Shown here: positions 34,549-44,486 of the stretch, one piece after another | How the letters are laid out: each line of letters begins with the position of its first letter | How positions within the stretch are numbered: position 1 is the first letter of the stretch | Notes under the pieces: generated by a model | The model's input: the letters and a program-made list of their open reading frames with translations, nothing else | Told to the model about the DNA's origin: nothing | The model's database searches: none | NCBI RefSeq assembly: GCF_000519185.1 | Contig: NZ_JAFA01000013.1 | Coordinates: 62,001 to 126,000 of the forward strand | Direction: 5' to 3' | Origin: Paraburkholderia nodosa DSM 21604 | Lineage (GTDB): Bacteria; Pseudomonadota; Gammaproteobacteria; Burkholderiales; Burkholderiaceae | DNA: 64,000 nt | Program-made: the position numbers and the translations under genes

Positions 34549-35215
34549 CTAAGTCCATTCTTTTATCGCCGACCGTTCCCTCGACGGTGCGACGAGAGCA
34601 ACTGTTTAGCTAAGTCTTGGGAAATCTCTGAGATTTTCGTCTGTGCTTCCTAGCGCGGAGTCACAACACATCGTACGGACAACCACCTGCAGCGTCTTGG
34701 CAAGATTCGAGACGAGCTCCGGCGTTGTCGAACTTGGGACCATGCAGGAGACACTCGAACTCCTTGTCAATGTTCGCGTGCCAGCGCTCCGTTTCCTTAC
34801 CCGTCATTGGCACGAAGGTATCGTCTCGTATCGAATCCGGCAGGCGGGAAGGAAGGTCATGGCTAGTCCTGAAAACGGCCACCCCATAGTACGCAACACG
34901 GCACCAAGCGAAAGGAGCAACGGATGCGAGGGTCAACTGCGCCAAAAGGTCGTCGCGCAAGGAAACAAAGAGCAGCGAAGACAGCCCGAGTCTTACAATT
35001 CTAAAGACGAGTAACTATCTTCTAGGGTTAGCGGAGCTCAGAGATGCCTAACGTCACATTGATAATTTTTACAAACACCCCGAGTCCGAATAAAATACCT
35101 CAGCACCAGATTTCCCGCGATTAATTCAATCTACTCTCGCAATAAGGCGAAGTTTTAAAATTGATAAGATAATTATATTCATCAATTTCACGCACTACTT
35201 CAGCGCCCAAAAACT
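34549..35215. other. Gene-poor stretch with AT-rich end
   Basis: No gene can be supported. Two overlapping frames on opposite strands (34643-35014 plus, 34661-34960 minus) lack ribosome sites, the latter also starting with TTG. A 10-base direct repeat TAGCTAAGTC occurs at 34546-34555 and 34607-34616. From about 35020 the DNA becomes strongly AT-rich, as at many island edges. Confidence 0.5.
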
Positions 35216-35509
35216 TTACTGCTTTCCAAAACTCCTCCCAAGCATCCGCTTTATTTCTCCCAACTTCCGACGTGCTTCCTCCCGACCAGTAATTACCACA
35301 TCGCCTGGAATGTCAATCTCGAGCGCCTTGGCAATATTCGAGACATACGGTCGACGGCTTCCAGCAAGCATGACGCGAGACTTGTTGACTTTCTCAATCC
35401 CGACTGACGCAATCAAAAAATCGAGGCCACGCTGGTCACGCGCATTCTTAATAATTACCCCAGTTCCATAATCATCAAACGTCTCGTCATTTTCAGTATT
35501 CTCAATCAC
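35216..35509 (-). CDS. Unknown 97-aa protein at the AT-rich island end
   Basis: I do not recognise the family. The start is GTG with GGGAGAG 5 bases upstream. The sequence has an acidic N-terminus (ENTENDETFDDYGTG), then VIIKNARDQRGLDFLIASVG, SRRPYVSNIAKALEIDIPGD and a basic helical end (ARRKLGEIKRMLGRSF). The YVSNIAKALEI part could be a short DNA-binding helix pair. Codon use is AT-rich, unlike the core genes to the right. Confidence 0.6.
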   Translation of the reverse strand: MIENTENDETFDDYGTGVIIKNARDQRGLDFLIASVGIEKVNKSRVMLAGSRRPYVSNIAKALEIDIPGDVVITGREEARRKLGEIKRMLGRSFGKQ

Positions 35510-35650
35510 CTGAGCTCTCCCAAAAAAAATGACCCGACCTCAACCTGCCAATTCTCTCAAATCTCAACAAAAGCTACCACGATAGTCGAATAACCTCAAT
35601 ATGACTTTCACCGGAGTCTTTAAAGCCTCTATTTCTGATATGCAGCACAT

Positions 35651-35706
35651 GCTCCTTGGAGCGTGCTCGCTCCAAGGAGCGGCAACATGCCTGCTGGCAT
35701 GTTGCC
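35651..35706. repeat. Two back-to-back perfect hairpins with identical TGCT loops
   Basis: Hairpin 1 has 13-bp arms GCTCCTTGGAGCG (35651-35663) and CGCTCCAAGGAGC (35668-35680) around TGCT. Hairpin 2 starts on the next base, with 11-bp arms GGCAACATGCC (35681-35691) and GGCATGTTGCC (35696-35706) around another TGCT. There is no T tract directly after either, so this is not a standard terminator. They lie about 60 bp from the apparent island-chromosome junction and could be a recombination or transfer structure. Confidence 0.7.
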
Positions 35707-35758
35707 AAACCTTAAAAAGATTAGTTTCCGGCTTACGTGCTCATCGTAAGTTTGGTTA

Positions 35759-36034
35759 CTAAAATACGACTGGCTCGTCGACGCGGGCGAGGAAGTGGCT
35801 GTCGCGCGCGACGAGTTGCGCGTGCACCCGTTTTCGATCCAGACCTGGGACGCACAGAGTTCGGGCACCGTCATCAAGCCGGCTGCCGAAGGCGCGCTGG
35901 AAAAACGCTGGGCGGAGCTAACCGGGCGGCGGCCCATGCCGGCCCCGGCCGTCGCGGCCATGCAGGCATGGCACGACAACCTGCGCGACACGGCGCCGCA
36001 CCTCGCGCCGCCAGCCCGCAAACGCCGGCAATAG
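35759..36034 (+). pseudogene. 3' remnant of an unidentified core gene cut by the island
   Basis: From about 35768 the sequence is abruptly high in GC and reads in one frame DWLVDAGEEVAVARDELRVH, then PFSIQTWDAQ... to a TAG at 36032-36034. An in-frame stop stands a few codons upstream in AT-rich island DNA, and there is no proper start (only an internal GTG at 35795). It therefore looks like the C-terminal 85-90 residues of a gene whose 5' part lies beyond the far side of the island. I do not recognise the protein; its basic end reads LAPPARKRRQ. Confidence 0.5.
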
Positions 36035-36241
36035 CAGGCAGCCAGAGGGAGTACGCGCGCCGGATCCGCCCGCGCCGGGGACCGCCCAGGCCGACCTGGG
36101 GCGCCGGCCCGATCCGCGCGACTCCGGTACAATTTCGAGAGAACAGCCCCATCGCCCGCGCCCCTGCGGCGCCCCATGGGTCCGTACGCCGGCCCCGCCG
36201 TCAGCGCCGCGCGCCACACCACTTTCGCAGGTCCAGCACTC

Positions 36242-37567
36242 ATGTCCAACACCCAGTCCAGCACGCAGAACCGCAACGAAGCCCTCTTCGAACGCGCCCA
36301 GCGCACCATCCCGGGCGGCGTGAATTCGCCCGTGCGCGCGTTCCGCTCGGTCGGCGGCACGCCGCGCTTCGTCGAGCGCGCGCAGGGGCCGTACTTCTGG
36401 GACGCCGAAGGCAAGCGCTATATCGACTACATCGGCTCGTGGGGCCCGATGATCGTCGGCCACGTGCATCCGGAAGTGCTCGAAGCCGTGCAGCGCGTGC
36501 TCGCGAATGGCTTCTCGTTTGGCGCGCCGACCGAGGCCGAGATCGAGATCGCCGAGGAAATCTGCAAGATCGTCCCGTCGATGGAGCAGGTGCGCATGGT
36601 GTCGAGCGGCACCGAGGCCACGATGAGCGCGCTGCGTCTCGCGCGGGGCTTCACGAAGCGCGACCGCATCGTGAAGTTCGAAGGCTGCTACCACGGCCAC
36701 GCCGACAGCCTGCTCGTGAAGGCCGGCTCGGGCCTGCTCACGTTCGGCAACCCGACGTCGGCGGGCGTGCCGGTGGACATCGCGAAGCACACTACGGTGC
36801 TCGAATACAACAACGTCGCGGCGCTCGAAGAAGCGTTCAAGGCGTTCGGCGACGAGATCGCCGCCGTGATCGTCGAACCGGTCGCGGGCAACATGAACCT
36901 CGTGAAGGGCACGCCCGAGTTCATCGGCGCATTGCGCAGCCTCACGGCGAAGCACGGCAGCGTGCTGATCTTCGACGAAGTGATGTGCGGTTTCCGCGTC
37001 GGCCTGCGCGGCGCGCAGGCGCTCTACGGCGTCGAGGCGGACATGGTGTGCCTCGGCAAGGTGATCGGCGGCGGCATGCCGGCGGCGGCGTTCGGTGGCC
37101 GGCGCGAGATCATGGATCACCTCGCGCCCAACGGCACGGTGTACCAGGCAGGTACGCTCTCGGGCAACCCGATCGCGGTCGCGGCGGGCCTGAAGACGCT
37201 GCAGCTCATTCAGGCGCCCGGCTTCTACGAGCAGCTCACCGCGAAGACCGAACGTCTCGCGAAGGGGCTGTCGGCGGCGGCACGCGAAACGAAGGTGCCG
37301 TTCGTGGCGGATTCGGTGGGCGGCATGTTCGGCCTCTATTTCGCGGACAAGGTGCCGGGCAGCTTTGCCGAGGTCACGAAGAGCGACATCGTGCGCTTCA
37401 ACCGCTTCTTCCACCGCATGCTGGACGCGGGCGTCTACTTCGCGCCTTCGGCCTACGAGGCCGGTTTCGTGTCGAGCGCCCACGACGACGCGATCCTCGA
37501 CGAGACCGTCGCCGCGGCGCGCAGCGCGTTCGCAGCGGAAGCCGCGGCTGAAAACGTCACGCAATAA
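36242..37567 (+). CDS. hemL: Glutamate-1-semialdehyde 2,1-aminomutase
   Basis: PLP enzyme of 441 aa that converts glutamate-1-semialdehyde to 5-aminolevulinate in the C5 haem pathway. Motifs: IPGGVNSPVRAF near the N-terminus, SSGTEATMSALRLARG, FEGCYHGHAD, IFDEVMCGFR, and the PLP lysine in CLGKVIGGGMP. The ATG at 36242 gives the normal N-terminus with RNEALFERAQ. It is the first intact core gene after the island edge and is followed by ribD. Confidence 0.97.
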   Translation: MSNTQSSTQNRNEALFERAQRTIPGGVNSPVRAFRSVGGTPRFVERAQGPYFWDAEGKRYIDYIGSWGPMIVGHVHPEVLEAVQRVLANGFSFGAPTEAEIEIAEEICKIVPSMEQVRMVSSGTEATMSALRLARGFTKRDRIVKFEGCYHGHADSLLVKAGSGLLTFGNPTSAGVPVDIAKHTTVLEYNNVAALEEAFKAFGDEIAAVIVEPVAGNMNLVKGTPEFIGALRSLTAKHGSVLIFDEVMCGFRVGLRGAQALYGVEADMVCLGKVIGGGMPAAAFGGRREIMDHLAPNGTVYQAGTLSGNPIAVAAGLKTLQLIQAPGFYEQLTAKTERLAKGLSAAARETKVPFVADSVGGMFGLYFADKVPGSFAEVTKSDIVRFNRFFHRMLDAGVYFAPSAYEAGFVSSAHDDAILDETVAAARSAFAAEAAAENVTQ

Positions 37568-37646
37568 CGCATCACGCCAACGACCGCCGGCGCGGCGCGC
37601 GCTTCGCCGGCCCCCATCTGACCGCCGCCCGGGAGAAAGCCCGACG

Positions 37647-38765
37647 ATGTTTTCGCAATCCGATTTCGTCCACATGGAGCGTGCGCTCGCGCTCGCGCAC
37701 CGCGGCCTGTACACGACCGACCCGAACCCGCGCGTCGGCTGCGTGCTGGTGAAGGACGGCGTGGTGATCGGCGAGGGCTTCACGCAGCCGGCCGGCCAGG
37801 ATCACGCCGAAATCCAGGCGATGAAGGACGCCCGCGCGCGCGGGCACGATCTGCGCGGTGCGACGGCGTATGTGACGCTCGAGCCGTGCAGCCACTTCGG
37901 GCGCACGCCGCCCTGCGCGAACGCGCTGATCGAAGCGAAGGTCGCGCGCGTGATTGCGGCGATGGAAGACCCGAACCCGCTCGTGTCGGGGCGCGGGCTT
38001 TCGATCTTGCGCGACGCGGGCATTGACGTGCGTTGCGGGCTGCTCGCCAACGAGGCGCGCGAACTGAACATCGGCTTCGTTTCGCGCATGACGCGCAAGC
38101 GTCCGTGGGTGCGCATGAAGGTGGCCGCATCGCTCGACGGCCGCACAGGCCTGCCCTCGGGCGAAAGCCAATGGATCACGGGCGAAGCCGCGCGCGCCGA
38201 CGGCCACGCCTGGCGCGCGCGCGCCTCGGCCATCCTCACGGGCATCGGCACGGTGAAGGAAGACGACCCGCGCATGACCGTGCGCGCCGTCGACACCCCG
38301 CGCCAGCCCAAACGCGTGCTGGTCGACAGCCGGCTCGACGCCTCGCCGCTCGCGCAGATCTTCGTGGGCGCGCCCACGCTCGTGTTCTGCGCGGCGCTCG
38401 ACGCCAGCAACGAAGAGCGCGCCGAAGCGCTGCGCGTACGCGGCGCCGAAATCGTTGCGCTTGGCAACGAGCAAGGCAAGGTCGATCTGCCGGCCATGCT
38501 CACCGAACTCGCTGCGCGCGGCGTGAACGAACTGCACGTGGAAGCGGGCTACAAGCTCAACGGTTCGCTCCTGCGCGAAGGCTGCGTGGACGAACTGCTC
38601 GTGTACGTGGCGCCGTCGCTGCTCGGCACGAGCGCGCTCGGCATGATCGACATCGCTGCGCCCGCGACGCTCGACGAGCGCACGCGCCTCGCCTTTCATT
38701 CCGTCGATCGTCTCGGTAGCGACCTGCGCATTCTTGCGCGCGTCGTCACGACGCAAGACGCCTGA
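37647..38765 (+). CDS. ribD: Bifunctional riboflavin deaminase/reductase RibD
   Basis: Protein of 372 aa that carries out two early steps of riboflavin synthesis. The N-terminal deaminase has the zinc motif HAEIQAM and LEPCSHFGRTPPC. The C-terminal reductase (about 150-372) has VRMKVAASLDGRTG and GESQWITG. GGGAGAAAG precedes the ATG at 37647. Riboflavin synthase follows after 35 bp, so the two are probably one operon. Confidence 0.97.
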   Translation: MFSQSDFVHMERALALAHRGLYTTDPNPRVGCVLVKDGVVIGEGFTQPAGQDHAEIQAMKDARARGHDLRGATAYVTLEPCSHFGRTPPCANALIEAKVARVIAAMEDPNPLVSGRGLSILRDAGIDVRCGLLANEARELNIGFVSRMTRKRPWVRMKVAASLDGRTGLPSGESQWITGEAARADGHAWRARASAILTGIGTVKEDDPRMTVRAVDTPRQPKRVLVDSRLDASPLAQIFVGAPTLVFCAALDASNEERAEALRVRGAEIVALGNEQGKVDLPAMLTELAARGVNELHVEAGYKLNGSLLREGCVDELLVYVAPSLLGTSALGMIDIAAPATLDERTRLAFHSVDRLGSDLRILARVVTTQDA

Positions 38766-38800
38766 CCCTCACTGATGCACTGAACACAAGGAACAGCACG

Positions 38801-39439
38801 ATGTTTACCGGAATCGTCGCGGCAGTGGGCCGCATCGAATCGATCAAACCGCTCGGCACGGATGCCGACGCAGGCGTGCGCCTCGCCGTCAACGCAGGCA
38901 GCCTCGGCCTCGACGACGTGCAGCTCGGCGACAGCATCGCGATCCAGGGCGCGTGCATGACCGTCATCGAGAAGTCGGCAACGGGCTTCGACGTCGACGT
39001 TTCGCGCGAAAGCCTGAACCGCACCGTGGGCCTCGCGGCGACGGGTGAAGTGAACCTCGAAAAGGCGCTGCGCGCGAACGACCGCCTCGGCGGCCACATC
39101 GTCTCGGGTCACGTGGACGGCCTCGGCACCGTCACGCGCTTCGCGCCCGTGGGCGAGTCGCACGAGCTGCGCGTTCTCGCGCCGGCGGAAATCGGCCGCT
39201 ATCTCGCCTACAAGGGCTCGATCACCGTGAACGGCGTGAGCCTCACGGTCAACTCGGTCGACGATCGCGCGGATGGCTGCGAATTTTCGATCAACCTGAT
39301 TCCCCACACCGTGGAAGTCACCACGCTCAAGCATCTTCAGGCCGGCACGAAGGTGAATCTCGAGATCGATCTGATTGCGCGCTATGTGGAGCGAATGCTC
39401 TCGGCCGAGCAGGCCGCAGATTCGGCCGCGCAAGACTAA
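38801..39439 (+). CDS. ribE: Riboflavin synthase alpha subunit
   Basis: Protein of 212 aa that makes riboflavin from two lumazine molecules. It has the invariant N-terminus MFTGIVAAVG and two lumazine-binding repeats, with GACMTV in the first and GVSLTVNSV in the second. The symbol is ribE or ribC depending on the naming scheme. AAGGAA precedes the ATG. Confidence 0.95.
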   Translation: MFTGIVAAVGRIESIKPLGTDADAGVRLAVNAGSLGLDDVQLGDSIAIQGACMTVIEKSATGFDVDVSRESLNRTVGLAATGEVNLEKALRANDRLGGHIVSGHVDGLGTVTRFAPVGESHELRVLAPAEIGRYLAYKGSITVNGVSLTVNSVDDRADGCEFSINLIPHTVEVTTLKHLQAGTKVNLEIDLIARYVERMLSAEQAADSAAQD

Positions 39440-39842
39440 AAGCCGCCGAGCCGGCGCAATGTCTACCCCGGACGCGCGCAAGCACGCGCGCCGGGGCGCT
39501 GATAGAATCTAGCCTTCCCTCCGCGCTCGCCGCACGGCGTGCCGCGTTCCCATCACCCGAATCGAACCAGGAGGCACAGTTGGCAACGATTGACACGAGC
39601 GCCGCCATGCCGATGGTCCGGGTGACGATGCACGTTGCGTCTCGTCACGCAACCTTCCCGCTTCCAGCGCTGCCATAGCGCGTCCCGCGCGGCATGTTTT
39701 CAGACGCCGCGCCGTATTCAGCGAATTCGAGGTCAGGCCGTCCGGCAACCGATGCCCGGGCGGGCGAATCCTGTTTTCCGTCTTAACGCTTCACGCTTCC
39801 TTCAGGAGAGTCTTCGGGCGTCACGTCCGGAGCATGCTGTCC
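39440..39842. other. Intergenic region between riboflavin synthase and the ABC exporter
   Basis: About 400 bases. It holds a GC-rich hairpin at 39466-39496 (arms CCCCGG-A-CGCGCG and CGCGCGCCGGGG) without a T tract, and a 32-codon open frame at 39580-39678 behind AGGAGG. No flavin riboswitch pattern is seen. The rest is featureless leader DNA. Confidence 0.5.
39580..39678 (+). CDS. Possible 32-aa leader peptide
   Basis: A TTG start lies about 6 bases after a perfect AGGAGG and opens a frame of 32 codons (MATIDTSAAMPMVRVTMHVA, then SRHATFPLPALP). The strong ribosome site is the only support. It could be a leader peptide or a decayed start of a larger gene. Confidence 0.25.
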   Translation: MATIDTSAAMPMVRVTMHVASRHATFPLPALP

Positions 39843-41678
<1,836 letters not shown>

Positions 41679-41720
41679 CGCCTCGCCGCTTCGCGCTCGC
41701 GCCTCCCGCCGCAAGCCGGC

Positions 41721-42026
41721 TCAGGCGGGCGTCGCGCGCGCGTGCGGCGTGATGCGCGCGAGCACTTCGGCCAGCGCCTCGCGCGCGATTTCGGTGTCGT
41801 AGTGGGCCTGCAACTGCATCCAGCTGTGCGCGTCGGTGCCGAAATAAACCGCGAGACGCACTGCCGTGTCCGCGGTGATGGCGCGCTTGCCGAGCACGAT
41901 CTCGTTGATGCGGCGCGGCGGCACGCCAATCGCCTTGGCCAGCGCGTACTGGCTGATACCCATGGGCTTGAGCCACGCTTCGTGCAGAATCTCGCCCGGT
42001 GTGGCCAGCGGTGCTTCACGCGCCAT
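41721..42026 (-). CDS. higA: HigA-family antitoxin/HTH regulator without visible toxin
   Basis: Protein of 101 aa with the HigA pattern: TPGEILHEAWLKPMGISQYA, LAKAIGVPPRRINEIVLGKR, AITADTAVRLAVYFG. HigA normally neutralises the mRNA-cleaving toxin HigB and represses their operon. No HigB-like frame lies upstream (42027-42228) or downstream, so it is an orphan. A palindrome-rich operator-like region precedes it. Confidence 0.85.
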   Translation of the reverse strand: MAREAPLATPGEILHEAWLKPMGISQYALAKAIGVPPRRINEIVLGKRAITADTAVRLAVYFGTDAHSWMQLQAHYDTEIAREALAEVLARITPHARATPA

Positions 42027-42098
42027 GGTTTTGCTCCTCGGTGTGGGTCCACGATGCGTGCTTTCGACGCCTCGCCGCCCGCGAAATGAAGCACGAAT

Positions 42099-42143
42099 AG
42101 TAACGTTTCACGTTAATAACGTATAGCGTTACTAGCGTGAAAC
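42099..42143 (-). promoter_or_regulatory. Nested palindromes upstream of higA
   Basis: AGTAACG (42099-42105) pairs with CGTTACT (42127-42133). GTTTCACG (42105-42112) pairs with CGTGAAAC (42136-42143). In the middle lies the perfect palindrome ACGTTAATAACGT (42110-42122). Such a cluster directly upstream of a HigA-type gene is probably its own operator. The region is also distinctly AT-rich compared with its surroundings. Confidence 0.6.
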
Positions 42144-42228
42144 AGACGGGATTCGCGCCTTCCCGCGTTCTGGGCGACGCGCCCGCTCGCGTGGCGTAAA
42201 ATGTGGCCTTTCCAGCCAGAATCCCAAC

Positions 42229-43395
42229 ATGACGCTCGCCTCCACCCCTGAGATCATCGCCGAGCTCAAAGCCGGCAAGATGGTCATCCTCGTCGACGAA
42301 GAAGACCGGGAAAACGAGGGCGACCTCGTCATCGCTGCGGAGTTCGTCACGCCTGAAGCCATCAACTTCATGGCGAAGTACGGCCGCGGGCTGATCTGTC
42401 TCACGCTCACCCAGGAGCGCTGCAAGCTGCTCAACCTGCCGCTCATGACCTACCGCAACGGCACGCAGTACGGCACGGCGTTCACGGTCAGCATCGAGGC
42501 CGCCGAAGGCGTCACGACCGGCATTTCCGCCGCCGACCGCGCCCGCACGATCCAGGCGGCCGTCGCGCACGACGCGCGCGCCGAGCACATCGTGCAGCCC
42601 GGCCACGTGTTCCCGATCATGGCGCAGCCCGGCGGCGTGCTCGTGCGCGCCGGCCACACCGAAGCGGGCTGCGACTTCACGGCGCTTGCCGGCCTCACGC
42701 CGGCCTCGGTGATCTGCGAGGTCATCAAGGACGACGGCACGATGGCGCGCCTGCCCGACCTCATGGAGTTCGCGCAGGAGCACGGCCTGAAGGTCGGCAC
42801 CATCGCCGACCTGATCCACTACCGCAGCCGCACCGAATCGATCGTCGAGCGCGTGGCCGAGCGCACCATGCAAACCGCCCACGGCCCGTTCCGCGCGGTC
42901 ATGTATGTCGACCAGCCCACGCGCACGCCGCACATCGCACTCGTGCGCGGCACGCCGAAGCCCGGCGTCGATACGCCCGTGCGCGTGCACGAGCCGCTCT
43001 CGGTGCTGGATCTGCTCGAAACGGGCTCGTCCACGCACTCGTGGACGCTCGACGCCGCCATGCGCGAGATCGCCTCGCGCGACGTGGGCGTGATCGTCAT
43101 GCTCAACTGCGGCGAGCCCAAGGAACACCTGATCGACGTCTTCAAGGCGTTCGACCAGAAAGAACGCGCGGAGGCCCTCGCCCGCCGGCCCGTGGACTTC
43201 AAGACCTACGGCATCGGCGCGCAGATCCTGCGCGAACTCGGCGTGGGCCGCATGCAGGTGCTCTCGAAGCCGCGCCGCCTCGGCAGCATGTCGGGCTACG
43301 GTCTCGAGGTCACCGGCTTCGTGCCGATGCCCGGCGGGGACGCGCAAGCGCCCTGCCCGCCGGATGCCGCTGACCCTGCCTCGTCGCGCGCCTGA
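42229..43395 (+). CDS. ribBA: RibBA-type DHBP synthase with degenerate GTP cyclohydrolase II domain
   Basis: Protein of 388 aa. The N-terminal 210 residues are 3,4-dihydroxy-2-butanone-4-phosphate synthase (DEEDRENEGDLVIAAEFVTP, HTEAGCDFTALAG), which supplies the four-carbon unit for riboflavin. The C-terminal 170 residues resemble GTP cyclohydrolase II, but where the zinc cysteines should follow VRVH the sequence is EPLSVLDLLETG. That half is probably inactive, so the cell needs a separate RibA. Followed by ribH. Confidence 0.92.
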   Translation: MTLASTPEIIAELKAGKMVILVDEEDRENEGDLVIAAEFVTPEAINFMAKYGRGLICLTLTQERCKLLNLPLMTYRNGTQYGTAFTVSIEAAEGVTTGISAADRARTIQAAVAHDARAEHIVQPGHVFPIMAQPGGVLVRAGHTEAGCDFTALAGLTPASVICEVIKDDGTMARLPDLMEFAQEHGLKVGTIADLIHYRSRTESIVERVAERTMQTAHGPFRAVMYVDQPTRTPHIALVRGTPKPGVDTPVRVHEPLSVLDLLETGSSTHSWTLDAAMREIASRDVGVIVMLNCGEPKEHLIDVFKAFDQKERAEALARRPVDFKTYGIGAQILRELGVGRMQVLSKPRRLGSMSGYGLEVTGFVPMPGGDAQAPCPPDAADPASSRA

Positions 43396-43452
43396 AGTCG
43401 CATCGCGCTCTTTTCACGCGTCACCACGCTCAACCGAACTTACGGACAACAC

Positions 43453-43971
43453 ATGGAAATCGGACAATACCAACCGAACCTCGACGGCGACGGACTGCGC
43501 ATCGGCATCGTCCAGTCGCGCTTTAACGAACCCGTCTGCAACGGCCTCGCCGACGCCTGCATCGAAGAACTCGAACGCCTCGGCGTGACGGGCGAAGACG
43601 TGCTGCTCGTCACCGTGCCGGGCGCACTCGAAATCCCGCTGGCGCTGCAAAAGCTCGCCGAAAGCGGTCAGTTCGACGCCCTGATCGCGCTCGGCGCGGT
43701 CGTGCGCGGCGAAACGTACCACTTCGAGCTCGTCTCGAACGAAAGCGGCGCGGGCATCTCGCGCGTCTCGCTCGACTTCAACGTGCCCATCGCGAACGCC
43801 GTGCTCACCACCGAGAACGACGAGCAGGCCGTGGCCCGCATGACCGAGAAGGGTCGTGACGCCGCGCGTGTCGCCGTGGAAATGGCGAACCTGACGGTGG
43901 CGTTGGAGCAGCTCGACGGCGGCGATGACGACGACGAAGAAGACGAGGAAGACGAAGAGGAACAGCAATGA
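43453..43971 (+). CDS. ribH: 6,7-dimethyl-8-ribityllumazine synthase
   Basis: Protein of 172 aa that makes lumazine, the substrate of riboflavin synthase. It has IVQSRFNEPVCNGL, VPGALEIPLALQ and GAVVRGETYHFELV. The tail (about 155-172) is an unusual run of Asp and Glu, absent from most family members. Its stop overlaps the nusB start (ATGA). Confidence 0.95.
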   Translation: MEIGQYQPNLDGDGLRIGIVQSRFNEPVCNGLADACIEELERLGVTGEDVLLVTVPGALEIPLALQKLAESGQFDALIALGAVVRGETYHFELVSNESGAGISRVSLDFNVPIANAVLTTENDEQAVARMTEKGRDAARVAVEMANLTVALEQLDGGDDDDEEDEEDEEEQQ

Positions 43972-44402
43972 AGAGCGCGCGCCGCCGCTCCCGCGAACTG
44001 GCCACGCAGGGGTTGTATCAGTGGCTGCTGTCGGGTGTGCCCGCCGGCGAGATCGACGCGCAGCTGCGCGGTTCGCAGGGCTACGACAAGGCCGATCACG
44101 AGCATCTGGACGCGATCCTGCACGGCGTCATCCGCGAGTCAGACGAACTGTCCGCCTCCATCACGCCGTGCCTCGACCGTCCGATCGAGCAGCTTTCGCC
44201 CGTCGAACGCGCGGTGCTGCTCGTCGCGACCTACGAGTTCAAGCATCACGTCGACATTCCGTACCGCGTCGTGATCAACGAGGCGGTCGAGCTCACGAAG
44301 ACCTTCGGCGGCTCGGACGGCTACAAGTACGTGAACGGCGTGCTCGACAAGCTCGCGGCGCAACTGCGCGCCACCGAAGCGCAAAACGCCCGCAAGTCGT
44401 AA
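43968..44402 (+). CDS. nusB: Transcription antitermination factor NusB
   Basis: Protein of 144 aa that binds the boxA RNA with ribosomal protein S10 to prevent early termination in rRNA operons. It has RRRSRELATQGLYQWLLSG at the N-terminus, LSPVERAVLLVATYE and VINEAVELTKTFGG. It is coupled to ribH by a 4-bp overlap, a common gene pair. Confidence 0.96.
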   Translation: MKSARRRSRELATQGLYQWLLSGVPAGEIDAQLRGSQGYDKADHEHLDAILHGVIRESDELSASITPCLDRPIEQLSPVERAVLLVATYEFKHHVDIPYRVVINEAVELTKTFGGSDGYKYVNGVLDKLAAQLRATEAQNARKS

Positions 44403-44486
44403 TAACGCGAGCCGCCGGGGCAAGCGGGTGCGCCTGAGCGCCCTGCCCCGCGCGCCGCGTGACCTGTCAGTACTGGAAAGACCCGC

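Noticed and set aside
34643..35014. Overlapping frames on both strands after the XRE gene
   Set aside because: Neither has a ribosome site or family resemblance, and they exclude each other.
35510..35770. tRNA gene as attachment site of the island
   Set aside because: No cloverleaf or tRNA 3' end is present at the right junction; the nearest tRNAs are at 54.4 and 59.8 kb.
35918..37783. Long minus frame antisense to hemL
   Set aside because: It is Arg/His-rich with no family features; a typical high-GC shadow of hemL, as are the long frames opposite ribD, ubiD, gabD, the aminotransferase and poxB.
39440..39842. FMN riboswitch in the riboflavin cluster
   Set aside because: I could not find the conserved pattern before ribD, riboflavin synthase or ribBA.
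42027..42228. HigB toxin upstream of higA
   Set aside because: No frame with HigB features (final DYH-like motif, GNWRVxF) exists here.
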